Part shown: positions 17,179-28,300 of the stretch, in pieces
Numbering within the stretch: the stretch's first letter is position 1
Layout of the letters: each line of letters begins with the position of its first letter
Source of the DNA: Treponema sp.
Lineage (GTDB): Bacteria; Spirochaetota; Spirochaetia; Treponematales; Treponemataceae
NCBI GenBank assembly: GCA_016293915.1
Contig: JAEDCY010000003.1
Coordinates: 68,976-132,975, forward strand
Length of the DNA: 64,000 nucleotides
Direction: 5' to 3'
Position numbers and translations under genes: made by a program
Notes under the pieces: generated by a model
The model's input: the letters and a program-made list of their open reading frames with translations, nothing else
The model's database searches: none
What the model was told of the DNA's origin: nothing

Positions 17179-17454
17179 TTATTTAGCACGCTCAATGATT
17201 TCAGCTACACGCCAGCACTTATTCTTGCTGAGTGGGCGACATTCAACGATACGTACTGTATCACCTACATGTGCATCATTTGTTTCATCATGTGCCATGT
17301 ACTTCTTAGATCTTGTTACATATTTCTTGTAAAGACGATCCATTTTCTTTGATGAAATTGTTACAACAACAGTCTTATCCATCTTGTCTGATGTAACAAG
17401 TCCAACAAATGAACGTTTTGCAGTCTTTACAGTCTGAACAGCATTCTCTTCCAC
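17179..17454 (-). CDS. rpsQ: 30S ribosomal protein S17
   Basis: The 91-residue OB-fold protein has [20 protein letters not shown] and [20 protein letters not shown], the S17 signature. It is in standard rpmC-rpsQ-rplN order. Confidence 0.98.
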   Translation of the reverse strand: MEENAVQTVKTAKRSFVGLVTSDKMDKTVVVTISSKKMDRLYKKYVTRSKKYMAHDETNDAHVGDTVRIVECRPLSKNKCWRVAEIIERAK

Positions 17455-17464
17455 GGTTCAGCTC

Positions 17465-17677
17465 CTACTTATTCTCGCCGGCGAGTTCTTTCGCACGGAT
17501 AAACGTATTAAGGCGTGCGATTTCGCGGCGCATAGTACGTTTCTGCATTGGGTTATCTACATGGGAAATTACCATCTTGAAACGGAGATCCATGTATTCC
17601 TTTTTCAACTCATCACGTTTAGCTACGAGTTCTTTATAAGACAGTTCTTTATCGTTCTTTTTCTTTGAATCAGCCAT
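17465..17677 (-). CDS. rpmC: 50S ribosomal protein L29
   Basis: The 70-residue, two-helix protein starts MADSKKKNDKELSYKELVAK and closes ARLNTFIRAKELAGENK. ATG 17677 directly follows an AGGAGGAATA ribosome-binding site; longer upstream extensions would read through the end of rplP. Confidence 0.96.
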   Translation of the reverse strand: MADSKKKNDKELSYKELVAKRDELKKEYMDLRFKMVISHVDNPMQKRTMRREIARLNTFIRAKELAGENK

Positions 17678-17687
17678 CTTATTCCTC

Positions 17688-18107
17688 CTAGTCGCGTGTT
17701 GGCTTGTAAGCAATCTTTGTTATAACTGGAAGCTTATCAGCTGCAAGCTCAAGAGCTCTGTGTGCAAGCTTAATATCTACGCCTCCAACTTCGAACAAAA
17801 TCATACCCGGTTTGATAACAGCTGCCCAGTGATCTGGAGCACCCTTACCCTTACCCATACGAACTTCAGCTGGTTTCTTTGTAATAGGCTTGTCTGGGAA
17901 AATACGAATCCAAACATTACCTTTACGATCCAACTTACGGTTGATGGCAACACGGGCTGCCTCGATTACTCTGGCATCAAGCCAGGTTGGTTCCATTGCA
18001 ACAAGTGCAATCTCGCCAAAATCAATGTTATTATCGCGTGTCGCATTTCCTTTTTCACGACCGCGCTGTACCTTACGGTGAATTACTCTTTTTGGACTAA
18101 GTGGCAT
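17688..18107 (-). CDS. rplP: 50S ribosomal protein L16
   Basis: The 139-residue protein starts [20 protein letters not shown] and has [20 protein letters not shown] and [20 protein letters not shown]. It sits at the base of the A-site tRNA elbow. It is adjacent to rpsC with 2 nt between them. Confidence 0.98.
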   Translation of the reverse strand: MPLSPKRVIHRKVQRGREKGNATRDNNIDFGEIALVAMEPTWLDARVIEAARVAINRKLDRKGNVWIRIFPDKPITKKPAEVRMGKGKGAPDHWAAVIKPGMILFEVGGVDIKLAHRALELAADKLPVITKIAYKPTRD

Positions 18108-18109
18108 AA

Positions 18110-18853
18110 CTAACTCCTTGCCTTTTTAGCAGGTTCAGAACCCTCAGTCTTTTCAGCTGCCTGACGAGCTGGACGTCTTGGTTTCTTAACGAGCTGACCA
18201 GCATCTTCGTTGTGATCGATACCGTAGTTCATACCATTGTAAACCCATACCTTAATACCGATTTTACCGTATGTAGTAAGAGCTTCGTATGTACCATAGT
18301 CGATATCAGCACGAAGTGTATGAAGAGGAACTCGTCCTTCCTTGTGCTCTTCAGTACGAGACATATCTGCTCCACCGAGACGACCACTAAGACGAACCTT
18401 TACACCCTGTGCACCAGCACGCATTGCGTTGCTTACAGCCTGCTTCATAGCCTTGCGGAATGAACCACGACCTACAAGCTGACGACCAATATTCTGAGCA
18501 ATCAAGTTTGCGTTCAAGTCAGCGCGCTTGATTTCCTTAATCTTGATCTGAACTTTCTTTGTAAGCTGCTTCTGAATATCTGCACTAATCTTTTCGATTG
18601 ATGCACCTTTAACACCAATAATTACACCAGGACGAGCTGTGTGAATTACGATTGTAACGCGCTGTGGATGGCGTACAATTTCAATTTCAGCTATATCTGC
18701 ATTTTTACATTCTGGAAGTTCAGAAACCATTTTACGAATCTTAATATCTTCAAGAACTAAATCTGCATATTCACGTGGATCTGCATACCAGCGTGACTGC
18801 CATGTTTTGTTTACGCCAAGGCGCAAACCAATAGGATTAACTTTCTGTCCCAC
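18110..18853 (-). CDS. rpsC: 30S ribosomal protein S3
   Basis: The 247-residue protein has a KH type II domain ([20 protein letters not shown]) and the C-terminal S3 domain ([20 protein letters not shown]). The likely start is GTG at 18853, giving the universal [16 protein letters not shown]-terminus, one base after the rplV stop. An ATG at 18877 would give eight extra residues overlapping rplV and is less likely. The Lys/Ala-rich tail is a normal extension. Confidence 0.96.
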   Translation of the reverse strand: MGQKVNPIGLRLGVNKTWQSRWYADPREYADLVLEDIKIRKMVSELPECKNADIAEIEIVRHPQRVTIVIHTARPGVIIGVKGASIEKISADIQKQLTKKVQIKIKEIKRADLNANLIAQNIGRQLVGRGSFRKAMKQAVSNAMRAGAQGVKVRLSGRLGGADMSRTEEHKEGRVPLHTLRADIDYGTYEALTTYGKIGIKVWVYNGMNYGIDHNEDAGQLVKKPRRPARQAAEKTEGSEPAKKARS

Positions 18854-18854
18854 T

Positions 18855-19211
18855 TTATTCCCCCGCCTTCTCGTCAACGATGACGGTAATATGACACATA
18901 CGCTTCAAAAGCTGATCTGCACGACCACGTGCGCGGAACCAAACTCTCTTGAGTCTTGGACCTTCATCAACTCTAATTTCTTTTACGTAAAGCATATCTT
19001 CATCCAACTTACTGTTCTGGTTAAGTGCATTTGCAGCAGCAGACTTCAAAGTAGCACTAATCAAAGTTGCACCTTTCTGTGGCATGTTTGCCAAGATAGC
19101 CATAGCTTCAGTATAGGATTTCTGATTAATTACATGAGCAACTGGGCGAACCTTTGTTGGAGATGCAATCAGGAACTTAGAAGTGGCTACATAACCTTTT
19201 TTCTCAGCCAT
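18855..19211 (-). CDS. rplV: 50S ribosomal protein L22
   Basis: The 118-residue protein starts [20 protein letters not shown]. The loop near [20 protein letters not shown] lines the exit tunnel and shows no macrolide-resistance-like deletion. AGGTGG lies 6 nt before ATG 19211. Confidence 0.97.
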   Translation of the reverse strand: MAEKKGYVATSKFLIASPTKVRPVAHVINQKSYTEAMAILANMPQKGATLISATLKSAAANALNQNSKLDEDMLYVKEIRVDEGPRLKRVWFRARGRADQLLKRMCHITVIVDEKAGE

Positions 19212-19227
19212 AATATCCACCTATTTA

Positions 19228-19509
19228 TTAGCCTTTAGAGGCAGTTTTGTCTGAACCACCATGGCCCTTGAATGTACGAGTTGGTGCAAATTCACCAAGC
19301 TTATGTCCAACAAGGTTTTCTGTAATATACACAGGAATCCATGATTTACCATTATAAACAGAGATTGTATTACCTACCATCTCTGGGATTATTGTTGAGC
19401 AGCGAGAATATGTTTTAATCATTTTTCTGTCTGCTTCTTTATTCATTGCCTGAACCTTTTTGTAAAGAGATTTCTCTACGAAAGGTCCTTTCTTAACAGA
19501 TCTTGACAC
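19228..19509 (-). CDS. rpsS: 30S ribosomal protein S19
   Basis: The 93-residue protein has [19 protein letters not shown] at the start and [18 protein letters not shown] at the C-terminus. It pairs with S13 in the head of the small subunit. It is in standard rplB-rpsS-rplV order. Confidence 0.98.
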   Translation of the reverse strand: MSRSVKKGPFVEKSLYKKVQAMNKEADRKMIKTYSRCSTIIPEMVGNTISVYNGKSWIPVYITENLVGHKLGEFAPTRTFKGHGGSDKTASKG

Positions 19510-19526
19510 GATTATCTCCTCTGCGA

Positions 19527-20351
19527 CTACTTCTTACGACGACTAACAATGAACTTGCTAGAAGTCTTTCTCTTGTTACGAGTCTGGTAACCTTTACAAG
19601 GCTGTCCCCAAGGAGTAACTGGGTTACGTCCCTTACCAGCACCTTCACCACCACCAAGTGGATGATCAACCGGGTTCATAGCCATACCGCGTACTGTAGG
19701 GCGGATACCCATCCAGCGCTTATGACCGGCTTTACCAAGTTTAACGTTCATGTGCTCTTCGTTTCCTACAACACCGATTGTAGCGTAGCACTTTCCGTTA
19801 ATCTTTCTCATTTCACTTGAAGGCAAGCGAACGATAACGTAGTCACCTTCGCGACCTGCAATCATTGCACTAGCACCAGCAGAACGAACAAGCTGTCCAC
19901 CCTGACCAAGTGTCAATTCAATGTTATGAATAGTGAAACCAACTGGAATTGCATTCAGAGGAAGTGCATTTCCAACTGTTGGAGCTGCGTTTTCGCCAGA
20001 AATAATCTTCTGACCAACCTGCAAGCCCTTTGGCGCGATGATATAACGTTTATCACCGTCTGCATAATAAATCAAAGCGATGTTAGCACTTCTGTTTGGA
20101 TCGTATTCGATTGTCTTTACGGTTCCAGGAATTCCATGCTTATCACGCTTGAAATCTATATCACGATAGCGTCTCTTGTGACCGCCACCCTGATGACGTA
20201 CAGAAATACGACCACCAGCTCCGCGTCCTGCATGAGACTTACGACCTGACACCAAAGTTTTCTCGGGTCTATCAGTTGTCAGTTCGTCACGACGCAAGTC
20301 TACACGTCCACGTGTACCTGCTGTCATTGGCTTAAATACTTTAAGAGCCAT
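19527..20351 (-). CDS. rplB: 50S ribosomal protein L2
   Basis: The 274-residue protein has an OB and an SH3-like domain and the signature [20 protein letters not shown] around the conserved His near residue 229 that approaches the peptidyl-transferase centre. Confidence 0.98.
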   Translation of the reverse strand: MALKVFKPMTAGTRGRVDLRRDELTTDRPEKTLVSGRKSHAGRGAGGRISVRHQGGGHKRRYRDIDFKRDKHGIPGTVKTIEYDPNRSANIALIYYADGDKRYIIAPKGLQVGQKIISGENAAPTVGNALPLNAIPVGFTIHNIELTLGQGGQLVRSAGASAMIAGREGDYVIVRLPSSEMRKINGKCYATIGVVGNEEHMNVKLGKAGHKRWMGIRPTVRGMAMNPVDHPLGGGEGAGKGRNPVTPWGQPCKGYQTRNKRKTSSKFIVSRRKK

Positions 20352-20377
20352 TTTATATCCCCTTAATTCCTACCAGA

Positions 20378-20662
20378 TTATACACCTTCGAAGGCTGCAA
20401 TTGTTTCGCCTTCAGCGAGACGAACGATAGCTTTCTTGTAAGATGCTGTACGACCTGGTCTTCCACGAAGTCGTTTCATTTTTCCAAGCACATTCATTGT
20501 TGTGCAGTCAACTACCTTTACCTTAAACAAGCGTGTAACAGCTTCTTTAATCTGTGTCTTTGTAGCATCAGGGCGAACGATGAATACATATTTATTCTGT
20601 TCGCGCAACATGCTTGCCTTTTCAGAAACAACAGGCCTAATAAGAATATCTTCGTAATTCAT
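20378..20662 (-). CDS. rplW: 50S ribosomal protein L23
   Basis: The 94-residue protein starts MNYEDILIRPVVSEKASMLR and has the binding loop RLFKVKVVDCTTMNVLGK. L23 docks trigger factor and SRP at the tunnel exit. Its start shares the last base of the rplD stop. Confidence 0.98.
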   Translation of the reverse strand: MNYEDILIRPVVSEKASMLREQNKYVFIVRPDATKTQIKEAVTRLFKVKVVDCTTMNVLGKMKRLRGRPGRTASYKKAIVRLAEGETIAAFEGV

Positions 20663-21300
20663 TATTTAGCCTCCTTATCTTCAGCATAAAAGTCTGACAG
20701 ATTTTTTACAGCTGATTCAAGGATGATTACCTTGCGTCCGTAGAACAAAGTGTGTGCTTCGAGACGGTTGTAAGCAAGGAATGAGAGGTTAGGAATATTG
20801 CGTCCTGCCTGCTTAATCTTTGCGTCATCATCTTTAAGAATCAAAACAGTTCTTTCGTCCTTAGCGAAGTTATTAAGAATAGCTGCCAAGTCCTTTGTTT
20901 TACCACTTTCAACAGTAAAATCTTCTACAACTGTAAGTCTGTCACCCTGAGCATGTGCACTCAAGATTGACTTCATAGCAAGTCTCTTTTCTTTCTTTGG
21001 AATTGAATAGCTGAAATCTCTTGGTTTTGGTCCGAAAATTGTACCACCACCCACTGTAATTGGAGACTTCTTATCACCACGACGTGCGTTACCAGTTCCC
21101 TTCTGCTTATAAGGCTTATTATTAGAACCATGAACTTCTGCACGAGTTTTTGTACAAGCAGTACCAACACGTTTGTTAGCTAATTCATTTGTAATAGCGT
21201 AATAGATTACGTCGTCATTAACTGGAAGACCGAATACTTTATCATCAAGATTGATTGTACGCAGCTCTTTACCAGAAGTTGAATATACTTTCTTTTCCAT
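20662..21300 (-). CDS. rplD: 50S ribosomal protein L4
   Basis: The 212-residue protein has the internal loop KPYKQKGTGNARRGDKKSPI (about residues 64-83), which reaches the exit tunnel, and AMKSILSAHAQGDRLTVVED. L4 autoregulates the S10 operon in E. coli; the corresponding leader is not identified here. Confidence 0.98.
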   Translation of the reverse strand: MEKKVYSTSGKELRTINLDDKVFGLPVNDDVIYYAITNELANKRVGTACTKTRAEVHGSNNKPYKQKGTGNARRGDKKSPITVGGGTIFGPKPRDFSYSIPKKEKRLAMKSILSAHAQGDRLTVVEDFTVESGKTKDLAAILNNFAKDERTVLILKDDDAKIKQAGRNIPNLSFLAYNRLEAHTLFYGRKVIILESAVKNLSDFYAEDKEAK

Positions 21301-21310
21301 ATTCTATCTC

Positions 21311-21931
21311 CTATTTCTTTACTGCGGACTTAACGATGAGTGTACAGTCCTTATTTCCAGGAACAGCACCACGAACCATAATTACCTTGAGCTCTGGATC
21401 AACTTTAACAATCTTCAGATTCTGCACAGTAACTCTTTTGAATCCCATGTGTCCAGGAAGCTTAATATTCTTGAATGAGTGACCTGGAGTTGTACATTCT
21501 CCTGTACCACCCGGCTCACGATGGAACTTAGAACCGTGTGTAGCACGTCCACCATGAAAGCCCCATCTCTTCATAACACCCTGGAAACCCTTACCTTTTG
21601 ATGTAGCTGTTACATCGAGGAAACGGCTACCTTCAAAGAGCTCAAGACCAACAACATCTCCAATATTTACTTCTTTTTCGAAGTTGCGGAACTCTTTCAA
21701 GTGACGCTTTGGAGTAATGTTTTCTGGGAATTGTCCGGCATATGCTTTGCTTGCTCTTGAAGCTTTCATATCATCAAGACCAAGAACAACTGCATCATAA
21801 CCGCAATTTTCCTTTGTTTTCTTGGCAACAACAACATTAGGCTCGACCTGGATTACGGTTACTGGTGTCAGATTTCCGCTTTCGTCGAATATCTGTGTCA
21901 TGCCAACTTTCTTTGCAATCAGACCTTTCAT
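21311..21931 (-). CDS. rplC: 50S ribosomal protein L3
   Basis: The 206-residue protein starts MKGLIAKKVGMTQIFDESGN. The L3 signature is FQGVMKRWGFHGGRATHGSK (about residues 118-137). It has a good AGGAGATAT ribosome-binding site. It is separated from rpsJ by 126 nt that carry a promoter and a hairpin, unlike the tight spacing elsewhere in the operon. Confidence 0.98.
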   Translation of the reverse strand: MKGLIAKKVGMTQIFDESGNLTPVTVIQVEPNVVVAKKTKENCGYDAVVLGLDDMKASRASKAYAGQFPENITPKRHLKEFRNFEKEVNIGDVVGLELFEGSRFLDVTATSKGKGFQGVMKRWGFHGGRATHGSKFHREPGGTGECTTPGHSFKNIKLPGHMGFKRVTVQNLKIVKVDPELKVIMVRGAVPGNKDCTLIVKSAVKK

Positions 21932-21945
21932 TCTGATATCTCCTA

Positions 21946-22014
21946 TTTGGGATTTTGCTACTACCTTTTCACAAAACTCCCTTATTATTACAGGCCGTCA
22001 TCCCAAATCCAGAG
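21946..22014 (-). promoter_or_regulatory. Leader hairpin upstream of rplC
   Basis: TTTGGGAT near 21947-21954 can pair with ATCCCAAA near 21999-22006 across about 45 nt. This gives the rplC leader a long-range stem on the minus-strand transcript that starts at the promoter just upstream. It is a possible site for ribosomal-protein feedback; no protein can be assigned from sequence alone. Confidence 0.45.
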
Positions 22015-22028
22015 GGACCGTACCTAAA

Positions 22029-22057
22029 ATTATAACCACTATAATGTGGGATTTACA
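22029..22057 (-). promoter_or_regulatory. Internal promoter between rpsJ and rplC
   Basis: Minus strand: -35 TGTAAA (22052-22057), a 17-bp spacer and a perfect -10 TATAAT (22029-22034). It lies directly after the rpsJ stop codon and would give rplC an independent leader of about 90 nt. Confidence 0.65.
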
Positions 22058-22366
22058 CTACTGTGTAATTACTACGTCTACACCGGCAGGAAGCTCAAGC
22101 TTCATCAGTGAATCCATAACGTCCTGTGAAGGATTCATTATGTCAATAAGGCGTTTATGTGTACGCATTTCAAACTGCTCACGTGACTTCTTGTTTACGT
22201 GTGGTGAGCGAAGTACAGTCACCTTGTTGATTCTTGTAGGAAGAGGGATAGGACCTGAAACCTTAGCTCCCGCTTTCTGTACAGTCTGCACGATGGCTTT
22301 AGCACTCTGGTCGATCAGAACTGCATCAAATGCACGAAGTCTGACACGAATTTTTCCATTAGCCAT
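22058..22366 (-). CDS. rpsJ: 30S ribosomal protein S10
   Basis: The 102-residue protein starts [20 protein letters not shown] and has the signature [21 protein letters not shown]10 also partners NusB in antitermination. It is the first ribosomal gene after tuf. Confidence 0.98.
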   Translation of the reverse strand: MANGKIRVRLRAFDAVLIDQSAKAIVQTVQKAGAKVSGPIPLPTRINKVTVLRSPHVNKKSREQFEMRTHKRLIDIMNPSQDVMDSLMKLELPAGVDVVITQ

Positions 22367-22392
22367 TTAATTTTACTCCTTTTTCACAACAA

Positions 22393-22419
22393 ACAGGCTG
22401 ATAAACAATACCAGCCTGT
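22393..22419 (-). promoter_or_regulatory. Hairpin in the tuf-rpsJ spacer
   Basis: ACAGGCTG at about 22393-22400 pairs with CAGCCTGT at 22412-22419 over an 11-nt loop. On the minus strand it is followed by a T-rich but interrupted stretch (TTTGTTGTG), so it could attenuate transcription between tuf and the S10 operon rather than stop it. Confidence 0.55.
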
Positions 22420-22438
22420 CTGTTTGAAAAAAATCTAA

Positions 22439-23623
22439 CTACTCAATAATCTTTGTAACCTGTCCAGAAGCGATTGTGTGACCGCCTTCACGGATAGCGA
22501 GCTTAAGACCTTCATCCATAGCGATTGGGTGGATGAGTTCACCGATAACCTTTACGTTATCACCTGGTTTTACCATGTCTGTACCAGCTTCAAGTTCGAT
22601 TGTTCCAGTAATATCTGTAGTTCTGAAGTAGAACTGTGGGCGATATCCTGTGAAGAATGGAGAGTGACGTCCACCCTCTTCCTTTGAAAGTACGTAAATC
22701 TGAGCTTCGAACTTTGTGTGTGGAGTGATAGACTTTGGTGCAGCAAGAACCTGTCCGCGAACAACGTCTTTCTTTTCAATACCACGGAGGAGGATACCAA
22801 CGTTATCACCAGCCATACCCTGATCAAGAGTCTTCTGGAACATTTCGATACCTGTTACAGTTGTATCAGCTGTTGGGCGGATACCTACAATCTGTACAGC
22901 ATCGTTCATATTTACAACACCACGCTCGATCTTTCCTGTTACTACAGTACCACGACCAGAGATAGTGAAGATGTCTTCGATTGGCATCAAGAATGGTTTC
23001 TGATCATCACGAACTGGATCATCGAACCATGTATCCATAGCTGTAAGGAGCTCTTCGATACAAGCTGTGTTTTCTGGAGTTGGCTCGTTCAAAGCCTTGA
23101 ATGCAGAACCCTTAATGATTGGAGTATCTGCAGAGAATCCATACTCCTGGAGAGTATCTTTTACTTCTTCTACTACGAGTTCGAGAAGATCTGGATCATC
23201 AACCTGATCAACCTTGTTCAAGAATACGATGATCTTTGGTACACCTACCTGACGAGCGAGAAGCAAGTGCTCACGTGTCTGAGGCATAACTGAGTCTGGA
23301 GCAGATACTACGAGAATAGAACCATCCATCTGAGCAGCACCAGTAATCATGTTCTTAATGTAGTCAGCATGTCCTGGGCAGTCGATATGAGCATAATGTC
23401 TCTTTTCTGACTGATACTCCAAGTGACGAGTGTTGATTGTAATACCACGTTCCTTCTCTTCTGGAGCGTTATCAATTTCGTCATACTTAAGGGCCTTATC
23501 ACCATATTTGTTAGCACAATATGAAGTGATAGCAGCTGAAAGTGTAGTCTTACCATGGTCTACGTGACCAATAGTACCAACGTTCATGTGAGGTTTAGTT
23601 CTAACGAACTTCTCCTTAGCCAT
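22439..23623 (-). CDS. tuf: Elongation factor Tu
   Basis: The 394-residue GTPase delivers aminoacyl-tRNA. The P-loop GHVDHGKTT is at about residues 18-26, followed by the switch segment [28 protein letters not shown] and NKVD. Domains 2 and 3 follow. It starts [20 protein letters not shown] at ATG 23623 behind AAGGAG; in-frame upstream codons form the leader hairpin. fusA is not adjacent. Confidence 0.98.
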   Translation of the reverse strand: MAKEKFVRTKPHMNVGTIGHVDHGKTTLSAAITSYCANKYGDKALKYDEIDNAPEEKERGITINTRHLEYQSEKRHYAHIDCPGHADYIKNMITGAAQMDGSILVVSAPDSVMPQTREHLLLARQVGVPKIIVFLNKVDQVDDPDLLELVVEEVKDTLQEYGFSADTPIIKGSAFKALNEPTPENTACIEELLTAMDTWFDDPVRDDQKPFLMPIEDIFTISGRGTVVTGKIERGVVNMNDAVQIVGIRPTADTTVTGIEMFQKTLDQGMAGDNVGILLRGIEKKDVVRGQVLAAPKSITPHTKFEAQIYVLSKEEGGRHSPFFTGYRPQFYFRTTDITGTIELEAGTDMVKPGDNVKVIGELIHPIAMDEGLKLAIREGGHTIASGQVTKIIE

Positions 23624-24186
23624 GTTTTTCTCCTTGCCGGATTTAATATCGTCCTGACCCGGCATTATTATTTTTTATGTGCTGCACTTTAAGCCAGAAT
23701 ATGCAAGCATCTTTTACCAAGACCTGCAATATTCGCAGACACACTATTTGAAAGAGTAGATAATAATTGATAGAAACGGATAAGATAACATATTTCGTAA
23801 CATTCCATATTATTCGAAATGTTATAACCCGGTACCACCGATCATTATCACCTGACTGACAACTGGTTTGGTATATTCGAGTTTGGCTGTGATAGCCGCC
23901 AGGAACTCCCTAATCTGTTGTCTATATAATCATCACCAACGGTGAAAATTAACCTCATTAAGGGTCGCATCTACCTGAAAATCATTTCTGATTAACTTTA
24001 CGGTGATGCCAATTCTGCTTAGCAGACTTGCCTGACTTCTCAAAGAACCCAATACCCCTCATAAAATTCAAAAAAGGGCAAGTTCAAACAATATACAAAA
24101 TTTAAAAAATAAATTCAAGCGTTAAATACTGAATTTATGAAAATAATGCAATTCTTCGCATTTATCACAAATCCGGTAAAAGCATT
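23624..24186. other. Non-coding gap between rpsG and tuf (tuf leader and regulatory region)
   Basis: No credible gene is present on either strand. The visible structure is as follows. A hairpin, GCCGG/CCGGC (23636-23663), abuts the tuf ribosome-binding site. A dyad AACATATTTCG ... CGAAATGTT spans 23787-23823. TCTGCTTAGCAGA occurs at 24014-24026. CATCACC (about 23931) can pair with GGTGATG (24002). The tuf promoter must lie here, but I cannot choose one with confidence. In many bacteria fusA occupies this position. Confidence 0.6.
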
Positions 24187-24224
24187 AAAAAAAAGGGAAA
24201 TCACCCTGAGGTAATCTCCCTTTT
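24187..24224 (-). terminator. Terminator after rpsG
   Basis: Minus strand: an imperfect stem pairing AAAAGGGA..ATCACC with GGTAAT..TCCCTTTT around a four-base loop, followed by about eight T. It ends the rplK-rpoBC-rpsLG transcript. Confidence 0.8.
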
Positions 24225-24245
24225 ATAAATCAGGCAGCTATTAAA

Positions 24246-24716
24246 CTACCATCTGTAGTGAGCAAAAGCCTTGTTAGCTTCTGCCATCTTATGTACATCT
24301 TCACGCTTCTTGTAAGCAGTACCAGTGTTGTTGTAAGCATCAAGAAGTTCAGCAGCAAGTGTATCTGCCATTCCGTGTCCGCTTCTTGAACGAGCTGCAT
24401 CAATGATCCATCTCATTGCAAGTGCTTCACGACGTGATTCACGAATTTCCATTGGAACCTGGTAAGTAGCACCACCAACGCGGCGTGACTTAACTTCAAC
24501 CATAGGTTTAACATTTTCAAGAGCCTTAAGAAGCACTTCCAAAGGATCTTTATCTGTCTTAGCTTTAAGGTTATCCATTGCTTCGTAAACAATTTTTGTA
24601 CAGATAGATTTCTTTCCATCCAACATCATACGGCAAACGAATTTTGAAACAACCTTTGAGTTGTATTTAACATCCGGCAACATTGGACGTTCGATTGATT
24701 TCTTATGTCTTCCCAT
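24246..24716 (-). CDS. rpsG: 30S ribosomal protein S7
   Basis: The 156-residue protein starts [20 protein letters not shown] and has [20 protein letters not shown] and [20 protein letters not shown]. It nucleates assembly of the 30S head. It is preceded by rpsL at 12 nt and followed by a terminator. Confidence 0.98.
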   Translation of the reverse strand: MGRHKKSIERPMLPDVKYNSKVVSKFVCRMMLDGKKSICTKIVYEAMDNLKAKTDKDPLEVLLKALENVKPMVEVKSRRVGGATYQVPMEIRESRREALAMRWIIDAARSRSGHGMADTLAAELLDAYNNTGTAYKKREDVHKMAEANKAFAHYRW

Positions 24717-24728
24717 CTTAGTCCTCCA

Positions 24729-25103
24729 TTATGCCTTAGGTTTTTTAGCACCATACTTAGAGCGTCCGCGTTTGCGATCTTCAACTCCAAGAGTATCTTT
24801 TGTACCACGAATGATGTGATAACGTACACCAGGGAGGTCCTTTACACGACCACCACGTACCAAAACTACTGAGTGTTCCTGCAAGTTGTGTCCAATACCT
24901 GGAATGTATGCAGTAACTTCAATACCATTTGACAAGCGAACACGAGCAATCTTACGCAAAGCTGAGTTCGGCTTTTTAGGTGTCTGAGTCATAACACGTG
25001 TACAAACACCACGTTTCTGCGGACAAGAATCAAGAGCTGGAGCTTTTGTTCTGTTTGCAGCAGACTTACGACCCTGACGGATTAATTGATTAATTGTAGG
25101 CAT
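24729..25103 (-). CDS. rpsL: 30S ribosomal protein S12
   Basis: The 124-residue protein starts [20 protein letters not shown]. The decoding-centre motif [17 protein letters not shown] carries Lys at the streptomycin-sensitive position, and the second loop [20 protein letters not shown] is also wild type in appearance. Confidence 0.98.
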   Translation of the reverse strand: MPTINQLIRQGRKSAANRTKAPALDSCPQKRGVCTRVMTQTPKKPNSALRKIARVRLSNGIEVTAYIPGIGHNLQEHSVVLVRGGRVKDLPGVRYHIIRGTKDTLGVEDRKRGRSKYGAKKPKA

Positions 25104-25234
25104 CGCCTATTCTCCTGTTTGATCCGGCAGCACTCCGGAATATAAAACCCTTCAAAAAGGATAGGTTTAAAGATTATAGTAAATTCAAAAAATGAATTCA
25201 ACTGAATTTCAATGAATTTATATGAAATTCATTG

Positions 25235-25287
25235 AAAAAAAAAGAGGCTGGCAGCTGAATTTTGCATTCAGTCTGTCAGCCCCCTCC
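25235..25287 (-). terminator. Long hairpin with U-run after rpoC
   Basis: Minus strand: GAGG...GGCTGACAG..CTGAAT-gcaaa-ATTCAG..CTGCCAGCC..CTC followed by a T-run. It lies between rpoC and rpsL. A strong terminator here implies that rpsL-rpsG either need read-through or have their own start. For transcripts ending after rpoC it is downstream only if the order were reversed. On the minus strand it precedes rpoC's end region, at 20-70 nt after the rpoC stop. Confidence 0.75.
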
Positions 25288-25307
25288 TTTATTTATCTGA
25301 TAACGAA

Positions 25308-28300
25308 TTAGTCATTATCTTCAGCTTCGAAACTTGGTTCCTCAAGCTGTGATTCCTGCTCTTCTTCAAGACGGCGGCGTTCAAGAATCTCATTCATCTG
25401 AGCGTCAAGGTCACGATCACTGTCATCAAAGAGCTTGATGTCCTTGTAATTCTTGATACCAGTACCAGCTGGAATCATATGACCAATTGCAACGTTCTCC
25501 TTGATTCCGTGGAGACCATCTGTAGCTCCGGAAATTGCAGCGTTTGTAAGAACGCGTGTTGTTTCCTGGAAGGAAGCTGCAGAAATAAATGAATCAACTC
25601 CAAGAGAAGCCTTTGTAATACCCTGGAACATTGGGCGGCCAACTGCTGGCTGTCCACCGGCAGCGATTACACGTTCATTCTCTTCATGGAACTTGTACTT
25701 ATCAACCTGCTGACCGAAGATGAACTTTGTATCTCCAACAGATACGATTTCAATCTTACGGAGCATCTGACGAACGATAATACCGATATGCTTATCATTG
25801 ATGTCTACACCCTGCTGGCGGTAAACGTTCTGAATTTCATCCATAAGATAATTCTGAAGAGCGTTTTCTCCAAGGATTGCAAGTACATCCTGTGGGTTTG
25901 GAGAACCAGCACAAAGCATTTCACCAGCCTCAACTTTATCGCCATCACGTACAATCATACGCTTTGTCATAGGAACAAGGTGCTCAAATTTCTTACCATA
26001 TTCATCAGTAATAGAAATTACACGCTTTCCTTTGCGAACATCCTTAAACTCAACAGTACCAGAAATCTGTGCAAGTACACATGGGTTCTTTGGCTTACGA
26101 GCTTCAAAGAGTTCAGATACACGAGGAAGACCTCCAGTAATATCCTGAGATTTCTGTGCTTCCTTGTTCATCTTAGCAATCATATCACCAGCTTTAACTG
26201 AAGCTTTATCCTCTACCAGAAGGATGGCACCAGCTGGCAGGAAGTAGTTACCCTGTGGGTTACCAGCTTCATCAGTAATAATGATACGAGGCTGTTTAAC
26301 ATCAAGGTGAAGGTCTGTAATGTAGCGCTCTGTCTTACCAGTCTGAAGGTCTACCTTCTCTTCAAGAGTAGACCCTACGATTACATCTTCAAAGTGGATA
26401 TATCCGTCACTTTCTGCAAGAATAGGTTCAATGAACTGTTCAAATTCACCGATCACTTCACCCTTCTTAACCATAGCACCAGCCTTTACAGAGATTGTTG
26501 AACCGTTGGCGATTTCAATTTTCTGCTCTTTACTTGTTATATAAAGAACTCCATCACCCTTAACAACCTTTCCGTTTACACCGGCAATAACTTCCTTACC
26601 CTTATGCTTAAGAATAGGATCGCCACGCATAATGTTCTTACCGTCTTCAGCAATAAGTTCATCATCTGCAGCAACCTTAATCTTATCAAGAATACGGATT
26701 ACAGTCATATAACCCTTACGAGTAAAGAGCCACTTGTCTTTCTTTTCTACGTGAGTTCCTTCAATATTCTTGATGAAAGCGTCGAACTTAAGAACAATCT
26801 TGTTATCATCTGTTGACATCTCAGCCGCACCACCCGAGTGGAAGGTACGAAGTGTAAGCTGTGTACCTGGCTGACCGATTGACTGAGCAGCGATAATTCC
26901 AACTGCCTCACCGATTTCAACAATCTTATTACGTGCAAGATTCTTACCATAACACTTAACACAAATACCGTGCTTTGCTTCACAGGTAAGAACAGTGCGG
27001 AGCTTAACCTTTTCAACACCAGCAGCTTCAATCTTCTTAGCCATAGCTTCGTCGATATACTGGTTTACGTCGCAGATCAATTCACCCTTAGCGTTTACAA
27101 CACGCTCAATTGTGTAGTGACCTTCAATACGCTTGCTGAGAGGCACTTTAATTTCATCGCCATCTTTGATAGCTGTATAGTCAATACCATTGATTGTACA
27201 ACAGTCTTCTTCATTGATTACTACATCCTGTGCAACATCAACAAGACGACGTGTCATGTAACCGGCATCGGCAGTCTTCAAAGCAGTATCCGAAAGACCC
27301 TTACGAGAAGCGTTAGTTGAAATGAAGTATTCGATAACCGAAAGTCCTTCATAGAAGTTTGACTTAATTGGAAGCTCGATAATATCTCCGTTAGGCTTAG
27401 TCATCAAACCACGCATTGCAGCAAGCTGAGAAATCTGTCCACGAGAACCGCGGGCACCAGACTTAGCCATCATGTAGATTGTGTTAAAGCCCTGCTTATC
27501 CTGCTCAAGATTATCCATCATGAGGTTTGTAAGCTTTTCGTTAGTACGAGCCCAGATGTTTGTTACACGCTGATAACGCTCTTCAGCTGTAATAACACCC
27601 TTACCATACTGATTAATGATATCTTCAACTTCCTTGTTAGCCTGAGCCATAATCTCCGGCTTTTCATCTGGAACGAGAATATCTTTCATACAAAGTGTTG
27701 CACCGTAGAAGGTAGCATTCTTGTAACCAACATCCTTGATTGCATCGTGCATCTGGATTGTGAGCCATGAACCCTTTGTGTGATATACGTGCTCTATCAT
27801 CTTCTTCAAAGACTTATCGAACATCTGTCGGTTTACATATTCAATTTCTGCAGGCATTGCTTCGTTGAATGCAAGACGTCCTGCTGAAGTCTGAATAATA
27901 TCTCCCTTCTTAAATGTCTGCGTTCCCTGCTTAAAGTCCTTATCTCCTTTAACATCGAGAGCTTCAGAGTCAAATGAATCTTTTGGAGCAGGAACTTCAA
28001 TCAAAGTCTGCCATTCAATAGCACCTGTTTCTGCTGCCATACGAACTTCATCAGGTGTACTGAATCTGCGGTAACGCATCTGGCCATTAATCTCTTTTGG
28101 AGAACCTTTTGCGTTAGGTTTGATAGCAGTCATGTAGTAGATACCAAGTACCATGTCCTGAGAAGGAGCAACGATTGTGTTACCGTTAGCTGGGTCAAGA
28201 AGGTTTCTTGCAGAAAGCATCAATGTCCAGCATTCCATCTGAGCTGCCTGTGTAAGAGGTACGTGGATAGCCATCTGGTCACCATCGAAGTCGGCGTTGA

